Assembly: GCF_025642135.1 (NCBI RefSeq)
Contig: NZ_CP106793.1
Coordinates: 7,966,001 to 8,030,000 of the forward strand
From: Streptomyces cynarae
Lineage (GTDB): Bacteria; Actinomycetota; Actinomycetes; Streptomycetales; Streptomycetaceae
Length of the DNA: 64,000 bases
Reading direction: 5' to 3'
Part shown: positions 33,674-42,384 of the stretch, one piece after another
Layout: each line of letters starts with the position of its first letter
How positions within the stretch are numbered: the stretch's first letter is position 1
Notes under the pieces: generated by a model
Told to the model about the DNA's origin: nothing
Databases searched by the model: none
What the model saw: only the letters and a program-made list of their open reading frames with translations
Program-made: the position numbers and the translations under genes

Positions 33674-34723
33674 TCATTCGTTCGGCGGCTCCTCGTCCAC
33701 CAGCGGACGCGCGGTCGCGATCCCGGCCAGGAGTCCCGCTCCCGCCGTCACCGTCGTGAAGCTCAGCGCGTTGCCGAGCGACGCGATCACCGCCAGCGCC
33801 GTCAGCGCGGCGCCCGCCGTGAGCGCGAGCGGGGTGGGGCGCCGGGTGCGCCACAGCGCGTACAGCACCCAGCAGAAGACCGCCGCGAGCAGGGCCGCGC
33901 CGAGCAGCCCCTCCTCGGCGGCCTGCTGAAAGGGCGCGGAGTGCGGTTTGCCGTCGGGCAGGAGGGACTGCGCGGCCGTGACGCTCAGATCCCCGAAGCG
34001 GCCGGGGCCCACACCCAGCGCGGGGTCCCGGTGCGCCAGCGCCAGCGCGTCCTGCCAGAGCAGAACCCGGTGCCGGCTGAGCTGGTCGGTCAGAAACGAC
34101 CTGAGTCCCTCGGGGAGGAGGCCCTCGGTGATTCCCCAGGTCAGGCCCGTCACCAGGGCCGCCACGAGCCCGAGAGCGGCGAGTGCCGGGGCGCGGTGCC
34201 GGGTCCGGTCGGCGGCGAGCGAGCACAGCAGCACACCGGTGCAGGCCACGAGCCCGGTCGTGGAACCGATCGCCGCCGCGACCACCGCGATCCCGGCGGC
34301 CGACAGACGTAGCGCCAGCCGTGCCGCGGGGCCCCTGGCGGCCCACGCGGCGCAGCACGCGGCCCCGGAGGAGAGCGTCAGCAGCGCTGCGGTCCCGCCG
34401 GTGCGCCCGAGCGGCACGGCGAACTGCGGGCCCACCGCGACGTGCGGGGCGGCCACGGCGAGTGCGACACCGGCCAGGGCGCCCGCGACGGGTGCCGCGA
34501 CCGGGAGCAGCGCGCCGAAGATACGTCCGGACGCGTATCCCGCGGCGACCGCGAGCACCGCGAGCAGGACGCCCTCGGGCCTGCCGCCGTGTGCGGCGGC
34601 CGTGATCAGCGACCATGCCGCGCACCCGCCCAGCACCAGGACGCCCGCCGTGTCCGAGGCGTTCCGTCTCTCGTCCTCCGTGTCCGCGGCCCTGGCCTCG
34701 GACTCCGTCCCCGTGGATCCCAC
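33674..34723 (-). CDS. O-antigen ligase-like polytopic membrane protein
   Basis: Integral membrane protein of 349 residues with about ten hydrophobic helices and one larger outer loop (about 215-270) with the Wzy/WaaL-type phrase DQLSRHRVLLWQDALALAHR and ALGVGPGRFGDLS. This loop arrangement marks the O-antigen ligase/polymerase group, which joins glycans to lipid or protein acceptors. GTG 34723 is chosen for its GGGGGG site 5 bp upstream. It is divergent from lnt. The specific glycan is unknown. Confidence 0.72.
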   Translation of the reverse strand: MGSTGTESEARAADTEDERRNASDTAGVLVLGGCAAWSLITAAAHGGRPEGVLLAVLAVAAGYASGRIFGALLPVAAPVAGALAGVALAVAAPHVAVGPQFAVPLGRTGGTAALLTLSSGAACCAAWAARGPAARLALRLSAAGIAVVAAAIGSTTGLVACTGVLLCSLAADRTRHRAPALAALGLVAALVTGLTWGITEGLLPEGLRSFLTDQLSRHRVLLWQDALALAHRDPALGVGPGRFGDLSVTAAQSLLPDGKPHSAPFQQAAEEGLLGAALLAAVFCWVLYALWRTRRPTPLALTAGAALTALAVIASLGNALSFTTVTAGAGLLAGIATARPLVDEEPPNE

Positions 34724-34931
34724 CGCCGCCCCCCTGTGACGGACCCGACCGTCCCGGCCGCCCCGTCCGGCCGTGGTGCAGAGCTCCGGCACACCGTATC
34801 GGCTGATGCGCCGGTTTGTGGACGGGTTGTGCAGAAACGATGCAGCAGAGGGTGGCCCATGTCCGGGCACAAGGGGCGGACCGTCCATGGTGCAGGCACG
34901 GCCGCGCTGTCCGCGCCGTGGTGGCGCGCCG

Positions 34932-34946
34932 TAGACTCCCCGGGTG
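34932..34946 (+). promoter_or_regulatory. Leaderless promoter of lnt
   Basis: -10 box TAGACT (34932-34937) ends 6 bp before GTG 34944. No ribosome site precedes the start. Confidence 0.6.
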
Positions 34947-36608
34947 ACCGTCACTGCAACATCCGTGGGCGAGCCGGAACAGCTCGAACCCGCGGCCGCA
35001 CCAGCACCCGCCCGCGGCGTCCGCCGGGTGCGGCGTGTCGTTCCGGCCGCCGCCGCGTCGCTGTCCGGCGTGCTGCTCTACGTCAGTTTTCCGCCCCGGA
35101 CTCTGTGGTGGCTGGCCCTTCCGGCGTTCGCCGTCTTCGGCTGGGCCCTGCGCGGCCGTACCTGGAAGGCGGGTCTCGGCCTCGGCTATCTGTTCGGCCT
35201 CGGCTTTCTGCTGCCGCTGCTCGTGTGGACCGGGGTCGAGGTCGGCTCCGGACCGTGGCTCGCGCTCGTCGCGGTGGAGGCGATTTTCATCGCGCTGGTC
35301 GGCGCGGGCATCGCGCTGGTCTCCCGGCTGCCCGCCTGGCCGGTCTGGGCGGCGGGCGTGTGGATCGCCGGAGAGGCGGCACGCGCGCACGTGCCGTTCG
35401 GCGGCTTCCCCTGGGGGAAGATCGCCTTCGGTCAGGCGGACGGTGTCTTCCTGCCGCTCGCCGCGGTCGGCGGCACCCCGGTGCTCGGCTTCGCGGTCGT
35501 CCTGTGCGGCTTCGGGCTCTACGAGACAGTGCGGCTCGTCGTGGAGTGGCGGCGCACCGGAAACGCGCTGCGGCGCGGGGCGGCCGTCGCGGCGCTGATC
35601 AGCGTCGCCGCTCCGGTGGCGGGCGCTGTCGCCGCGCGCTCCCTGGTCAGCGACAAGGCGGAGGACGGGACCGCGACCGTGGCCGTCATCCAGGGCAACG
35701 TGCCGCGCTCCGGACTCGAGTTCAACGCCCAGCGACGCGCCGTACTGGACTACCACGCGAGGGAGACCGAGCGTCTGGCCGCCGAGGTCAAGGCGGGCAA
35801 GGTCGCGCGGCCCGACTTCGTGCTGTGGCCCGAGAACTCCTCCGATGTCGACCCCTTCGCCAACCCCGACGCCGCCGCCGTGATCGACCGCGCCGCCAAG
35901 GCGATCGGGGTGCCCATCTCGGTCGGCGGCGTCGTCGAGCGGGGCGGCAGGCTCTACAACGAGCAGATCCTGTGGGACCCGGCCAAGGGCCCGGTCGACA
36001 CCTACGACAAGCGGCAGGTGCAGCCGTTCGGCGAGTACCTTCCGCTGCGCTCGTTGCTGAACGCCATCAACCCCGACTGGACGGCGATGGTGCGCCAGGA
36101 CTTCAGCCGGGGACACAAGCCCGGTGTGTTCACCATGGCGGGCGCCAAGGTGGGGCTGGTCACCTGCTACGAGGCGGCCTTCGACTGGACGGTGCGCTCG
36201 ACCGTCACCGACGGCGCCCAGCTGATCTCGGTGCCCAGCAACAACGCGACCTTCGACCGCAGCGAGATGACCTACCAGCAGCTCGCCATGTCCCGTGTGC
36301 GGGCGGTGGAGCACAGCCGTACGGTCACCGTCCCGGTGACCAGCGGCGTCAGCGCCATCATCATGCCCGACGGGAGGATCACCCAGCGCACGGGCATGTT
36401 CGTCGCCGACTCGCTCGTCCAGAAGGTGCCACTGCGCTCCTACACGACCCCCGCCACCCGGCTCGGCACCCTCCCCGAGATGCTCCTGGTGCTCGTCGCG
36501 GCCGGCGGCCTCGGGTGGGCGGCGGCGTCGGCGGCACGCGGCCGCCGCGACCGCAAGGTGCAGGTCGTCCGTCCCGAAGACGCGGGAGTGGCGGAACCGA
36601 CCCGCTAG
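34944..36608 (+). CDS. lnt: Apolipoprotein N-acyltransferase
   Basis: Integral membrane enzyme of 554 residues that N-acylates the lipidated cysteine of lipoproteins on the outer face of the membrane. An N-terminal part with about seven transmembrane helices is followed by an extracytoplasmic nitrilase domain. The catalytic triad is visible: Glu in LWPENSSDVD (about 297), Lys in YDKRQVQPFGEYLP (about 355) and Cys in LVTCYEAAFDW (about 407). A final transmembrane helix precedes a short charged tail. Start GTG 34944 matches a leaderless promoter. The next gene follows after 9 bp but has its own -10 box. Confidence 0.93.
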   Translation: MTVTATSVGEPEQLEPAAAPAPARGVRRVRRVVPAAAASLSGVLLYVSFPPRTLWWLALPAFAVFGWALRGRTWKAGLGLGYLFGLGFLLPLLVWTGVEVGSGPWLALVAVEAIFIALVGAGIALVSRLPAWPVWAAGVWIAGEAARAHVPFGGFPWGKIAFGQADGVFLPLAAVGGTPVLGFAVVLCGFGLYETVRLVVEWRRTGNALRRGAAVAALISVAAPVAGAVAARSLVSDKAEDGTATVAVIQGNVPRSGLEFNAQRRAVLDYHARETERLAAEVKAGKVARPDFVLWPENSSDVDPFANPDAAAVIDRAAKAIGVPISVGGVVERGGRLYNEQILWDPAKGPVDTYDKRQVQPFGEYLPLRSLLNAINPDWTAMVRQDFSRGHKPGVFTMAGAKVGLVTCYEAAFDWTVRSTVTDGAQLISVPSNNATFDRSEMTYQQLAMSRVRAVEHSRTVTVPVTSGVSAIIMPDGRITQRTGMFVADSLVQKVPLRSYTTPATRLGTLPEMLLVLVAAGGLGWAAASAARGRRDRKVQVVRPEDAGVAEPTR

Positions 36609-36620
36609 GGTCTGCCCATG
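36606..36620 (+). promoter_or_regulatory. Leaderless promoter of the NUDIX gene
   Basis: -10 box TAGGGT (36606-36611) overlaps the lnt stop and ends 6 bp before ATG 36618. Confidence 0.6.
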
Positions 36621-37097
36621 GCTACTCCCGACTTCATCCGGACCATCCGGGCCTCCGCCGGTCATCAGCTGCTCTGGCTCCCCGGCGTCACCGCCATCGT
36701 CTTCGACGACGACGGCAGGGTGCTGCTGGGACGCCGGGCCGACACCGGCCGGTGGTCGGTGATCGGCGGCATCCCGGAGCCGGGGGAGCAGCCCGCGGCC
36801 TGCGCCGTGCGCGAGGTCTACGAGGAGACGGCCGTGCGGTGCGTGGCCGAACGCGTGGTCCTCGTGCAGGCCCTGACTCCGGTGACCTACGGCAACGGCG
36901 ACACCTGCCAGTACATGGACATCACGTTCCGCTGCCGGGCCGTCGGGGGCGAAGCGCGCGTGAACGACGACGAGTCCCTGGAGGTCGGCTGGTTCCCGGT
37001 GGACTCTCTGCCGGAGCTGAACGAGTACGGCCTGGTGCGGATCAAGCAGGCCCTATCGGATGCACCCACATGGTTCGACCCCACGAATTCACTGTGA
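36618..37097 (+). CDS. NUDIX hydrolase
   Basis: Protein of 159 residues with the NUDIX box GGIPEPGEQPAACAVREVYE followed by EETAV; it fits the consensus except that the final glycine is alanine. These enzymes hydrolyse nucleoside diphosphates linked to another group; the substrate here is unknown. The N-terminal LLWLPGVTAIVFDDDGRVLL and the later YMDITFRCRAVGGEARVNDD are typical of actinobacterial members. The start is set by a leaderless promoter within the end of lnt. Confidence 0.9.
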   Translation: MATPDFIRTIRASAGHQLLWLPGVTAIVFDDDGRVLLGRRADTGRWSVIGGIPEPGEQPAACAVREVYEETAVRCVAERVVLVQALTPVTYGNGDTCQYMDITFRCRAVGGEARVNDDESLEVGWFPVDSLPELNEYGLVRIKQALSDAPTWFDPTNSL

Positions 37098-37139
37098 AGT
37101 ATGGGTGATGGCCATATGGGGTGGGGCACCAGCGCTGCT

Positions 37140-37154
37140 TAGGGTCGGCACATG
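37140..37154 (+). promoter_or_regulatory. Leaderless promoter of the hydroxybutyrate dehydrogenase gene
   Basis: -10 box TAGGGT (37140-37145) ends 6 bp before ATG 37152, the same geometry as at the NUDIX gene. Confidence 0.6.
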
Positions 37155-37940
37155 ACCGTGCCCCACCCCCACACCACCTCAGTCGATCTCGGCGGACGAG
37201 CCGCCCTCGTCACCGGCGCCGCCGGCGGCATCGGCCGCGCCTGCGCGCTGCGGCTGGCCGCCGCCGGGGCCAAGGTGAGAGCGGTCGACCGGGACGCCGC
37301 CGGCCTCGACGCCCTCGCCGGTGCGGCCCGCGACCTCGCGGGCACCGTCGAACCACACGTCCTGGACCTCACCGACCTGGACGCCGCCGAACACGCCGCC
37401 GCCGGCACCGACATCCTCGTCAACAACGCCGGGATCCAACTGGTTCGGCCGCTCGAGGAGTTCCCGCCCGACGTGTTCCACACCGTCCTGACGGTGATGC
37501 TGGAAGCCCCGTTCCGGCTCATCCGCGGAGCGCTGCCCCACATGTACGGGCAGGGCTGGGGCCGTATCGTCAACATCTCGTCGGTCCACGGGCTGCGCGC
37601 CTCCGCGTACAAGGCGGCGTACGTCTCCGCCAAGCACGGGCTGGAAGGACTCTCGAAGACCGCCGCCCTGGAAGGCGCCCCGCACGGCGTCACCTCGAAC
37701 TGTGTGAACCCGGCGTACGTGCGCACACCCCTCGTGGAGAAGCAGCTCACCGACCAGGCACGGGCACACGGAATCCCCGAGGAACGCGTGCTGTCCGAGG
37801 TGCTGCTCCAGGACAGCGCCGTCAAACGGCTGATCGAACCGGAGGAGGTCGCCGAGGCGGTGGCCTATCTCTGCAGCCCGCAGGCGTCCTTCATCACCGG
37901 TACGTCGCTGGTCCTGGACGGCGGCTGGACCGCCCACTGA
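37152..37940 (+). CDS. 3-hydroxybutyrate dehydrogenase
   Basis: SDR-family NAD-dependent enzyme of 262 residues that interconverts D-3-hydroxybutyrate and acetoacetate. Motifs: TGAAGGIGRAC, NNAGIQ, catalytic serine in NISSVHGLRAS, and YVSAKHG with the Tyr/Lys pair. The segments PAYVRTPLVEKQ and the insertion of about 20 residues with QARAHGIPEERVLSEVLLQD are characteristic of bacterial 3-hydroxybutyrate dehydrogenases and separate it from generic SDRs. The downstream GAF/PucR regulator and the convergent MHS transporter probably belong to the same substrate system. Confidence 0.9.
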   Translation: MTVPHPHTTSVDLGGRAALVTGAAGGIGRACALRLAAAGAKVRAVDRDAAGLDALAGAARDLAGTVEPHVLDLTDLDAAEHAAAGTDILVNNAGIQLVRPLEEFPPDVFHTVLTVMLEAPFRLIRGALPHMYGQGWGRIVNISSVHGLRASAYKAAYVSAKHGLEGLSKTAALEGAPHGVTSNCVNPAYVRTPLVEKQLTDQARAHGIPEERVLSEVLLQDSAVKRLIEPEEVAEAVAYLCSPQASFITGTSLVLDGGWTAH

Positions 37941-38008
37941 GCAGGAACATGTCGGAAGTTGTCCACAGGCCCGATGGGTCCAGGCCGGTCGTGGGCCATT
38001 CTGGGGGC

Positions 38009-39928
38009 ATGTCCCGCGATCACGTACAGTCCGCGCAGCGCCCCGGCACCGGCGCCGAGGCGCCCTTCCTGGAGCTCCTGGCCCGGGGCGCTTCGGCCGA
38101 CGCCTACGAGCAGCCGGTGCTGCTCGCCCGCGCCGAGGGCCTGCCGCCCGAGCGCATCCGCGCGCTCGAGCAGGCCAAGCGGCTCGCGCTGCACGTGCGC
38201 GCCGAGATGGAAGGCAGACGCCGCCGCGAGGCGGAGCTGTCCGCGCTCTTCGAGACCGCCCACGACCTGGCCGGGCTGCGCGATCTCGACGCCGTCCTGC
38301 AGGCGATCGTCCAGCGCGCCCGCTCCCTGCTGAGCACCGACATCGCCTATCTCACCCTGCACGACGAGGCCGCGGGCGACACCTATATGAGGGTCACCGA
38401 GGGGTCGGTCGCCGCCCGCTTCCAGCAGCTCAGGCTCGGCATGGGGGAGGGGCTCGGCGGGCTCGTCGCCCAGACCGCCCGCCCGTATGTGACCCCCGAC
38501 TACTTCGAGGACGACCGCTTCCAGCACACCTGGACGATCGACACGGGCGTGCGAGACGAGGGGCTCGTGGCGATCCTCGGCGTGCCGCTGATGATCGGCG
38601 CCCAGGTCATCGGAGTGCTGTTCGCCGCCGACCGGCGGGCCCGGGTCTTCGAGCGGGAGGAGATCGCGCTCCTCGGTTCGTTCGCGGCGCTGGCCGCCGC
38701 CGCCATCGACACCGCCAACCTCCTCACCGAGACACGTTCGGCCCTGGACCGGCTCGCCCGTGCCAACGAGATCATCCGCGACCGCAGCGCGGTCATCGAG
38801 CGCGCCTCGGACGTCCACGACCGGCTCGCCGAACTCGTCCTGCGCGGCGGTGGCGTCCACGACGTGGCGGCAGCGGTGTCCCAGGTCCTGGACGGCACGG
38901 TCGAGTTCACCGAGGCGGACGCCGCGCCCGCCGCGCCCCTGGAGGCGTCCCGCGCAGAGGGCCACGCCGTACGGCACGGGGACGACTGGATCGCCGCCGT
39001 GACCGCCGGCGGCGAACTGCTCGGTGCGCTGGTGGTGCGCGGACATCCGGGGCTCGACCCCGTCGACCAGCGCACCCTGGAGCGCGCGGCCATGGTCACC
39101 TCCCTGCTGCTGCTGGCCCGCCGCTCGGCCGTCGAGGCCGAACAGCGCGTCCGGGGCGAGTTGCTGGACGACCTGCTCGATGCCCGCGACCGTGATCCGC
39201 GCGTGCTGCGCGAACGCGCCGCCCGGCTGCACGCGGACCTCGACGCCACCCACGTGGTGCTCGCCGCCCGCCTGGACGGCGCCGCCGCCGACGCCGACCA
39301 GGAAGCGGCCGCCCGTCGCCGCCTGTGGTCCGCCGCGTCCCACCTCGCGGCCACACGGCACGGACTCGCCGCCGCCCGCGACGGCGGTACGGTGCTTCTG
39401 CTGCCGCTCGAAGCAGGTGACACGGCGACGGACCTGGCCCGCCGCACCGCCCGGCACCTCGGCACCGCGGTCCACGAACCGGTCACCGTCGGCGCCTCCG
39501 CCCCCGTCGAGGACCTCACCGGCGACCCCGACGCCGTGGCCGCCGCCTACGCGGAGGGACAGCGCTGCCTCGACGCCCTGCGCCTGCTGGGCCGCGCAGG
39601 GGACGGAGCCGCCGCCGAGGACTTCGGCTTCCTGGGCCTGCTGCTCGCCGGCGACCGGGACATCGCCGCTTATGTCGAACGCACGATCGGTGAGGTCGTC
39701 GCCTACGACGAACGGCGCGGTACCGACCTCGTCCGCACGCTCGACGCGTACTTCGCCTGCGGGATGAGCCCGGCCCGCACCAAGGACGAACTGCACGTCC
39801 ATGTGAACACGGTGGCGCAGCGCCTGGAGCGGGTGGGCCGGCTCCTCGGGGACGACTGGCAGAGCCCCGCCCGCGCCCTGGAGATACAACTGGCGCTTCG
39901 ACTGCACCGGTTGTCGTCCCGGCCCTGA
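38009..39928 (+). CDS. GAF-domain PucR/CdaR-type transcriptional regulator
   Basis: Regulator of 639 residues. After an N-terminal helical part comes a GAF domain (about 85-240: LLSTDIAYLTLHDEAAGDTY and VAILGVPLMIGAQVIGVLF), a middle dimerisation part, and a C-terminal PucR-type HTH_30 domain (FACGMSPARTKDELHVHVNT, then VAQRLERVGRLLG). The GAF domain presumably senses a small molecule. ATG 38009 is used; an in-frame ATG at 37949 with AGGAAC just before it is a serious alternative. It lies directly after the 3-hydroxybutyrate dehydrogenase gene, so that gene and the MHS transporter opposite are the likeliest targets. Confidence 0.85.
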   Translation: MSRDHVQSAQRPGTGAEAPFLELLARGASADAYEQPVLLARAEGLPPERIRALEQAKRLALHVRAEMEGRRRREAELSALFETAHDLAGLRDLDAVLQAIVQRARSLLSTDIAYLTLHDEAAGDTYMRVTEGSVAARFQQLRLGMGEGLGGLVAQTARPYVTPDYFEDDRFQHTWTIDTGVRDEGLVAILGVPLMIGAQVIGVLFAADRRARVFEREEIALLGSFAALAAAAIDTANLLTETRSALDRLARANEIIRDRSAVIERASDVHDRLAELVLRGGGVHDVAAAVSQVLDGTVEFTEADAAPAAPLEASRAEGHAVRHGDDWIAAVTAGGELLGALVVRGHPGLDPVDQRTLERAAMVTSLLLLARRSAVEAEQRVRGELLDDLLDARDRDPRVLRERAARLHADLDATHVVLAARLDGAAADADQEAAARRRLWSAASHLAATRHGLAAARDGGTVLLLPLEAGDTATDLARRTARHLGTAVHEPVTVGASAPVEDLTGDPDAVAAAYAEGQRCLDALRLLGRAGDGAAAEDFGFLGLLLAGDRDIAAYVERTIGEVVAYDERRGTDLVRTLDAYFACGMSPARTKDELHVHVNTVAQRLERVGRLLGDDWQSPARALEIQLALRLHRLSSRP

Positions 39929-39969
39929 CGCTGAGCGGCTCACTCGGTACGCCGCTGGTACGACGCGCA

Positions 39970-40001
39970 CCGGCCCCGCACGCGTGAACGCACGGGGCCG
40001 G
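39970..40001. terminator. Bidirectional hairpin between PucR-type and MFS genes
   Basis: Perfect 9-bp stem CCGGCCCCG/CGGGGCCGG with a 14-nt loop, between two convergent genes, 42 bp and 17 bp from their stops. Confidence 0.65.
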
Positions 40002-40017
40002 CCGGGAAGAGTCGGAC

Positions 40018-41400
40018 TCAGACGGTCCGCGCATCAGCGGCTCGGGCCCCCGAGGGCTCGGTGTCCGCGGACTCGACCCGGGCGAGGTCGCGATCGCGTG
40101 TCTCCTTGGCGGCGCCGACGGCGATCAGGGTCAGTACGGCAGCGGCGATCACGTACAGGGCGATCGGCGTGGAACTGCCGTAGTCGGACAGCAGCGCGGT
40201 CGCGATGAGCGGGGCCGGAGCGCCGGCCGCCACCGACGCGAACTGGGCACCGATCGACGCACCCGAGTAGCGCATGCGGGTCGCGAACATCTCGGAGAAG
40301 AAGGCCGCCTGCGGCGCGTACATCGCCCCGTGCAGAACGAGACCGACGGTCACGGCAATGATCAGGCTCCCGAAGCCGCCGGTGTCGATGAGCGAGAAGA
40401 ACGGGAACATCCACAGGCCGACTCCGGCCGCGCCCAGCAGATACACGGGCCGGCGGCCGATCCGGTCCGACAGCGCGCCCCAGGCCGGGATGACGGCGAA
40501 GTGCACGGCGGAGCCGATGAGGACGGCGTTGAGGGCCGTCTGCTTGGAAACGCCGGCCGACGTGGTGGCGTAGACGAGGATGAAGGCGGTGATCACGTAG
40601 TAGCTGATGTTCTCCGCCATGCGGGCGCCCATCGCGACCAGTATGTCCCGCCAGTGGTGGCGCAGCACGGACACCAGCGGCAACTTCTCCGCATCGCCGT
40701 CGGAGGCCGCCTTACGGGCTTCGGCCTGAGCCAACGCCTGCTGGAAGACGGGCGATTCATCGACGGACAGACGAATCCACAAACCGACGATCACCAGTAC
40801 CCCGGACAGGAGGAACGGAATGCGCCAGCCCCAGGAGCCGAACGCGTCGTCGGAGAGCACGGCGGTCAGCAACGACAGCACACCTGTGGCGAGCAACTGC
40901 CCGGCCGGCGCGCCGGTCTGCGGCCACGAGGCCCAGAAGCCCCGTCGCCGGGCGTCGCCGTGCTCCGACACGAGCAGAACGGCGCCGCCCCACTCGCCGC
41001 CGAGCGCGAAGCCCTGCACCAGACGCAGCGTGGTGAGCAGCACGGGTGCGGCGCTGCCGACGGTGGCGTGCGTGGGCAGCAGCCCGATGGCGAAGGTCGC
41101 CCCGCCCATCAGCAGCAGACTCAGCACCAGCAGCTTCTTGCGCCCGAGCCGGTCGCCGTAGTGCCCGAACACCAGGGCCCCGAGCGGACGGGCGGCGAAC
41201 CCGACCGCGTAGGTCAGGAACGACAGGAGCGTGCCGACCAGCGGGTCGGAGTCGGGGAAGAAGAGCTTGTTGAAGACGAGCGCGGCTGCGGACCCGTAGA
41301 GGAAGAAGTCGTACCACTCGATGGTGGTGCCGATGAGGCTGGCGGCGACGATCCTGGGGAGCCTGGCGGGCGTGGGTGGAGCGGATGCTGCGGAGGCCAT
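40018..41400 (-). CDS. MHS-family MFS transporter
   Basis: Transporter of 460 residues with 12 transmembrane helices, of the metabolite:H+ symporter group. Family marks: IVAASLIGTTIEWYDFFLYG at helix 1, the loop motif GHYGDRLGRKKLL between helices 2 and 3, RLVQGFALGGEWGGAVLLVS in helix 4, and ALSDRIGRRPVYLLG between helices 8 and 9. MHS members carry organic acids, betaines and similar compounds. Its convergence with the 3-hydroxybutyrate dehydrogenase/PucR genes suggests import of a short-chain acid such as hydroxybutyrate. ATG 41400 has GAGGAAG upstream; GTG 41448 is a weaker alternative. Confidence 0.9.
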   Translation of the reverse strand: MASAASAPPTPARLPRIVAASLIGTTIEWYDFFLYGSAAALVFNKLFFPDSDPLVGTLLSFLTYAVGFAARPLGALVFGHYGDRLGRKKLLVLSLLLMGGATFAIGLLPTHATVGSAAPVLLTTLRLVQGFALGGEWGGAVLLVSEHGDARRRGFWASWPQTGAPAGQLLATGVLSLLTAVLSDDAFGSWGWRIPFLLSGVLVIVGLWIRLSVDESPVFQQALAQAEARKAASDGDAEKLPLVSVLRHHWRDILVAMGARMAENISYYVITAFILVYATTSAGVSKQTALNAVLIGSAVHFAVIPAWGALSDRIGRRPVYLLGAAGVGLWMFPFFSLIDTGGFGSLIIAVTVGLVLHGAMYAPQAAFFSEMFATRMRYSGASIGAQFASVAAGAPAPLIATALLSDYGSSTPIALYVIAAAVLTLIAVGAAKETRDRDLARVESADTEPSGARAADARTV

Positions 41401-41530
41401 GTGCGCCACTTCCTCGTGTGCGGTGGGGACGGGTACGTGCTGGGACACGGTAGAAACACGCAGGTCAGGCGCACATGTGGCGGGGCACCATAGTTCGGGG
41501 GTTGGTTATGCGCGCGGCCACCATGCTGGC

Positions 41531-41705
41531 TGCGCGAAGGTCCAGCATGAGGTCGGGGTGGACGGGCGCCGTCAGGTCGTCGAGGCGCTCCCCAAGAGGT
41601 GGTGCCGTGAGGATGTCGATTTCGCCGTCCAGGTCCACGACGGTCGTTCCGCCGAAGGCGCGTTCGGTGTGGCGGCAGTGCGGACGTGATGTGGGTTTCG
41701 GCCAT
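41531..41705 (-). pseudogene. Broken STAS anti-sigma-factor antagonist gene
   Basis: The frame from ATG 41705 starts MAETHITSALPPH. After a shift near 41667 the next frame continues TERAFGGTTVVDLDGEIDIL, then TAPPLGERLDDLTAPVHPDL and MLDLRA, the N-terminal half of a streptomycete STAS antagonist (SpoIIAA/RsbV type). Homology stops near 41531, before the phosphorylatable serine and the rest of the domain. So the gene has both a frameshift and a 3' truncation. Confidence 0.75.
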
Positions 41706-41711
41706 GGTCAG

Positions 41712-41746
41712 GGGACATCCGGGCCGATGGGCGGGCCGGAAGGGCC
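41712..41746. promoter_or_regulatory. Tandem GGGnC-N4-GGnCC elements
   Basis: GGGACATCCGGGCC (41712-41725) and GGGCCGGAAGGGCC (41733-41746), 21 bp apart, 138 bp before the FMN split-barrel gene and directly before the broken STAS gene on the other strand. A third, overlapping match follows at 41742-41755. They resemble half-sites of the DosR/DevR box core (GGGACT-WW-AGTCCC). Candidate operators for a NarL-type regulator. Confidence 0.45.
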
Positions 41747-41883
41747 GGACGGCCCCCCTTCGCCGCCACGCTTCCTCGGGCCGCTCTCCGGTCAGGGCGG
41801 GACTGCCGGCCCCTCACCCGCGGCCGTTGCCGGGCTCAGCATGGAACGTAACCCCCCTCCACCGGGCGAAAGACGTGCTGCTC

Positions 41884-42384
41884 ATGTACCCGAACGATGG
41901 TTTCCGCGCACTCGGTCGTCGCGAGTGCCTGGGCCTGCTGCCGACCGTGCCCATCGGCCGTGTCGTCCACACGTGCCAGGCCCTGCCCGCGGTCGTGCCG
42001 GTCGACTTCGGCCTCGACAGCGACGGGGCGGTGCTGCTACGGACCGCGGCGGCCTCGGAACTGGCCCGTGCGGTCGACGGCGCGGTCGTCGCCTTCGAAG
42101 CGGACGCGGTCGACGTGGAAACCCACTCCGGCTGGAGCGTCGTGGTCACCGGCCGGGCCGCCGTCGTGACCGACACGGCCGAGGTCGAACGCCTGGAGCG
42201 GATCGGCCCGCGCTCCTGGGCTCCCTCATCCGAGGAGGTCTTCGTGCGCATCGAGCCCGAACTGGTCACCGGACGTGAGCTCGTCGGCGGCCGCACGATG
42301 TACGGCTTGCACCTCTCTGCCCGAGCACCGGGCGCCACCGGGCCAGTTCTTCGGAGTCGGTCACCAGGTGGGCGTAGCCGGTGA
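41884..42384 (+). CDS. Pyridoxamine 5'-phosphate oxidase-family (FMN split-barrel) protein
   Basis: Protein of 166 residues of the small FMN- or F420-binding split-barrel family: RRECLGLLPTVPIGRVVHTC, ALPAVVPVDFGLDSDGAVLL, LARAVDGAVVAFEADAVD, GWSVVVTGRAAVVTD and VFVRIEPELVTGRELVGG. Such proteins are common in actinobacterial stress regulons, usually with unknown substrates. The last 20 residues (after MYGLHL) run into the opposite-strand gene fragment and may not be native. ATG 41884 is used; GTG 41875 is possible. No strong ribosome site is visible. Confidence 0.82.
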   Translation: MYPNDGFRALGRRECLGLLPTVPIGRVVHTCQALPAVVPVDFGLDSDGAVLLRTAAASELARAVDGAVVAFEADAVDVETHSGWSVVVTGRAAVVTDTAEVERLERIGPRSWAPSSEEVFVRIEPELVTGRELVGGRTMYGLHLSARAPGATGPVLRSRSPGGRSR

